This document shows, piece by piece, positions 5,774-7,450 of a stretch of 7,450 bases of DNA. A program made the translations under genes and the position numbers. The stretch lies in assembly GCA_028290125.1 (NCBI GenBank), contig JAQGKM010000106.1, positions 1-7,450 of the forward strand, read 5' to 3'. Origin of the DNA: Hyphomicrobiales bacterium (lineage in GTDB: Bacteria > Pseudomonadota > Alphaproteobacteria > Rhizobiales > Beijerinckiaceae). The number at the start of each line of letters is the position of its first letter. Position 1 is the first letter of the stretch. Below the pieces are notes generated by a model. That model was not told where the DNA came from and ran no database searches. It was given only the letters and a program-made list of their open reading frames with translations.

Positions 5774-5914
5774 CCCCCTCCCCCTTGAGGGGAGGGCGAC
5801 TCGCCGAAGGCGAGCGGGTGGGGGTCTACGCCATTTTCCGATGATCCGTGTGGGAGGCGTCCTGCAAGCGCCTCACGACCCCCACCCCTAGCCCCTCCCC
5901 TCAAGGGGGAGGGG
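5774..5914. repeat. GC-rich nested palindromic repeat between convergent genes
   Basis: Two half-units face each other. The 22 bases at 5775-5796 are the exact reverse complement of 5893-5914, and GGGTGGGGGTC at 5816-5826 is matched by 5877-5887. Each arm is itself a hairpin: CCCTCCCC-CTTGA-GGGGAGGG (5776-5796) and a 9-bp stem at 5892-5900/5906-5914. The left half also carries CTCGCC-GAA-GGCGAG (5800-5814), absent from the right half. A third small stem (GAGGCG/CGCCTC, 5854-5859/5869-5874) lies in the centre. It looks like a dispersed intergenic palindromic element of the sort I recall in alphaproteobacterial genomes, and it sits between two convergent genes where it may end transcription from both sides. 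No transposase is present. Confidence 0.75.
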
Positions 5915-5981
5915 AATTCCAGTCGTCACTTGCGGGCTTTATCGACAAGCGAATGGGTGCATCTGCACAGCAATCACGCCC

Positions 5982-6671
5982 CTACAGCGGGCGCGCTACG
6001 AACATCATGCGCGACTGGTTGTGGCCGATGTTGGTCGCGGACCGTTCGGCGCGATAGCCGTGCGCGGAGAACAGCGTCTCGATGTCTTCTTCCGCATAGC
6101 GCGTGAGGCCGATTTCCTGCCGCAGCTTGCGATATTCGGAGAAGGCCGTCGCCGCGAGGCCAGTCAGCGCCGGCAGCAGGAAGCCGCCCTGCGACGCGAA
6201 GGTCAGCAGCGCGCGCGTGTCGTCGACGAAGGTCGCTGACTCGGGGATGACGTCGGCGACGACCAACATGCCGGTCGGCTTCAGCTTGCGCCGCGAAAGG
6301 TCGAGCAGCGCCTCGAACTCCTGGTGGGTGAGATACTGGATGACCGAATTGGCGACGATCACGTCCAGCGAATGATCGGTCATGGCGTCGAGCGCCTCGG
6401 TCGACAGCACGACGATGCGCTCGTTGCGGCCGAAGCGGACACGCAGCCGGGCCTGTACGTTGGGCGCGGCATCGTAGAGGTAGAGCATGGCGCAGCGACG
6501 CGCGACGAGTTCTGCTGTTTCAGCTTCGCCGCAGCCGTAATCCAGCACACAAGCATCGGGTGTCGGAACGAGAGCGGCGATGTCTTTCGCGATCCGATCG
6601 TAATGGAGGGCGCGGTGCCGCTCGTTCACGTAAATCGAATGCGTGCCGTTCCAGAATTCGCGCCAGTTCAT
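5982..6671 (-). CDS. Class I SAM-dependent methyltransferase, substrate unknown
   Basis: Protein of 229 residues with a complete Rossmann-type methyltransferase core. Motif I is VLDYGCGEAET (42-52), an acidic end of strand 2 is seen in LYLYDAAP (63-70, D67), motif II/post-II is DVIVANSVIQYL (103-114), and LKPTGMLVVADVIP (130-143) is the strand 5 region. The N-terminus starts MNWREFWNGTHSIYVNERHR, and the region from about 155 to 205 is helical and probably recognises the substrate. No signal peptide or membrane helix is evident. The ATG at 6671 has GGACGGAA just upstream, a good ribosome site. It lies 90 bp downstream of carA on the same strand, so read-through from carA is possible, and it converges on pgeF. 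I do not recognise a specific subfamily; small-molecule, sugar or lipid substrates are all possible. Confidence 0.85.
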   Translation of the reverse strand: MNWREFWNGTHSIYVNERHRALHYDRIAKDIAALVPTPDACVLDYGCGEAETAELVARRCAMLYLYDAAPNVQARLRVRFGRNERIVVLSTEALDAMTDHSLDVIVANSVIQYLTHQEFEALLDLSRRKLKPTGMLVVADVIPESATFVDDTRALLTFASQGGFLLPALTGLAATAFSEYRKLRQEIGLTRYAEEDIETLFSAHGYRAERSATNIGHNQSRMMFVARPL

Positions 6672-6694
6672 TTCCGTCCCGCGTGCATTAAGTC

Positions 6695-6716
6695 TCCCTG
6701 TCTAGCATGACGGGGA
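6695..6716. terminator. Weak hairpin between carA and the methyltransferase gene
   Basis: TCCCTGTC (6695-6702) and GACGGGGA (6709-6716) pair over eight positions with one G-T wobble on the plus strand (a C-A mismatch on the minus strand) around a 6-base loop. It lies about 45 bp after the carA stop. No T-run follows on either strand, and it sits close upstream of the methyltransferase start, so it could be a leader structure instead. Confidence 0.2.
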
Positions 6717-6761
6717 CCGGAAGTCGCCTGCATCGCGGCTCTTTGAACGCAGCGCGGAGTG

Positions 6762-7450
6762 CTAAGCTTTTGGCTGCGCGAGCGCCTTGCCCTGCATCAT
6801 CTCGACGAAGCGATGAAACAGGTAGTGGCTGTCGCGCGGGCCGGGCGAGGCTTCAGGATGATGCTGCACGGAAAACGCCGGGCGATCCGTCAGCGACAGG
6901 CCGCAGTTCGAGCCGTCGAACAGCGAGCGATGCGTCTCGACGGCGTTGGCGGGCAGCGTTTTCGGATCAACCGCGAAGCCGTGGTTCATCGAAACGATCT
7001 CGACCTTGTCGGTCGTGAAATCCTTAACGGGATGGTTCGCGCCGTGGTGGCCCTGATGCATCTTCTCGGTCTTCGCGCCGACGGCGAGCGCCAGCATCTG
7101 ATGGCCGAGGCAGATGCCGAACGTCGGCACCTTGTTGTCGAGCAGGCTCTTGATCACCGGAACGGCGTATTTGCCGGTTTCGGCCGGATCGCCGGGGCCG
7201 TTCGAGAGGAACACGCCATCGGGTTTCAGCGCCATGATGTCTTCGGCGCTCGTCGTCGCGGGAACGACGGTGACTTCGCAGCCCGCATCGGCCAGCAGGC
7301 GCAGAATGTTGCGCTTCACGCCGTAATCAATGGCGACGACGTTGAACTTGCGGTCGGTGAGTTCGCCGTAGCCTTCGCCAAGTTTCCAGGCGGTTTCTTT
7401 CCAGACATAGCGCTGCGCGGCGGTGACGCCGGGCACGAGATCCATGCCGT
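6762..7450 (-). CDS. carA: Carbamoyl-phosphate synthase small (glutamine amidotransferase) subunit, C-terminal part
   Basis: Partial gene; the N-terminal part lies beyond the window edge and the reading frame is open through 7450, so the ATG at 7445 is internal. The roughly 229 visible residues cover the end of the small-subunit N-domain (GMDLVPGVTAAQRY) and the entire class I glutamine amidotransferase domain. This domain hydrolyses glutamine and passes ammonia to CarB to make carbamoyl phosphate for arginine and pyrimidines. Counting from the Met at 7445, the features are VVAIDYGVKRNILR (36-49), FLSNGPGDP (79-87), the nucleophile elbow GICLGHQ with C112, HQGHHGANHPVKD (130-142) and HHPEASPGP (195-203). 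The catalytic H196 and E198 are 84 and 86 residues after the Cys, the same spacing as C269, H353 and E355 in E. coli CarA. The stop is TAG at 6764-6762. The enzyme appears intact as far as seen. Confidence 0.97.
   Translation of the reverse strand, partial: GMDLVPGVTAAQRYVWKETAWKLGEGYGELTDRKFNVVAIDYGVKRNILRLLADAGCEVTVVPATTSAEDIMALKPDGVFLSNGPGDPAETGKYAVPVIKSLLDNKVPTFGICLGHQMLALAVGAKTEKMHQGHHGANHPVKDFTTDKVEIVSMNHGFAVDPKTLPANAVETHRSLFDGSNCGLSLTDRPAFSVQHHPEASPGPRDSHYLFHRFVEMMQGKALAQPKA

Noticed and set aside
5774..5914. Insertion sequence or MITE with target-site duplication
   Set aside because: No transposase fragment and no flanking direct repeats could be seen, so it is called only a palindromic repeat.
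1..7450. CRISPR array, tRNA, rRNA or toxin-antitoxin/defence system
   Set aside because: No regularly spaced direct repeats, no cloverleaf-like sequences and no defence-type protein domains were found on either strand.

Overview
This window looks like ordinary chromosomal DNA from an alphaproteobacterium, most likely of the order Hyphomicrobiales (Rhizobiales). The evidence is the high GC content, the gene content and order (a TetR regulator, proC, a YbjN-domain gene and ubiK diverging from lgt, a MidA/NDUFAF7 methyltransferase and pgeF), and a GC-rich palindromic intergenic repeat of a kind I recall from this class. I cannot name the genus. Coding density is high. I see no phage, transposase, CRISPR, tRNA or rRNA genes and no clear sign of recent gene transfer.

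Layout. On the minus strand, read from about 2850 down to 11, lie ubiK (ubiquinone-biosynthesis accessory factor), a 279-bp gene-free gap, a YbjN-domain gene, proC (last step of proline synthesis, overlapping the previous stop by one base) and a TetR-type regulator with long disordered ends. ubiK diverges from a plus-strand cluster, lgt - midA-like methyltransferase - pgeF, whose junctions are both 4-base start/stop overlaps (GTGA and ATGA). The shared ubiK/lgt intergenic region holds back-to-back TTGAC boxes and a perfect 10-bp palindrome. The plus-strand cluster ends at 5696. After a 285-bp gap with a hairpin and a large inverted repeat, it meets a minus-strand gene for a small SAM methyltransferase of unknown substrate. 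Upstream of that gene, and cut by the window edge, is the C-terminal part of carA (carbamoyl-phosphate synthase small chain).

How the genes fit together. lgt (lipoprotein acylation) and pgeF (removal of mis-incorporated peptidoglycan precursors) serve the cell envelope. The MidA-like protein (complex I assembly by homology to NDUFAF7) and UbiK (ubiquinone synthesis) serve the respiratory chain. ProC and CarA are amino-acid and nucleotide biosynthesis enzymes. I found no convincing new multi-gene system. The observations most worth a second look are non-coding: the nested palindrome with a strong G-quadruplex motif between the convergent genes, the overlapping alternative hairpins and repeated GTGTGACTC boxes in the ubiK-ybjN gap, and the palindrome with back-to-back promoter boxes between ubiK and lgt.
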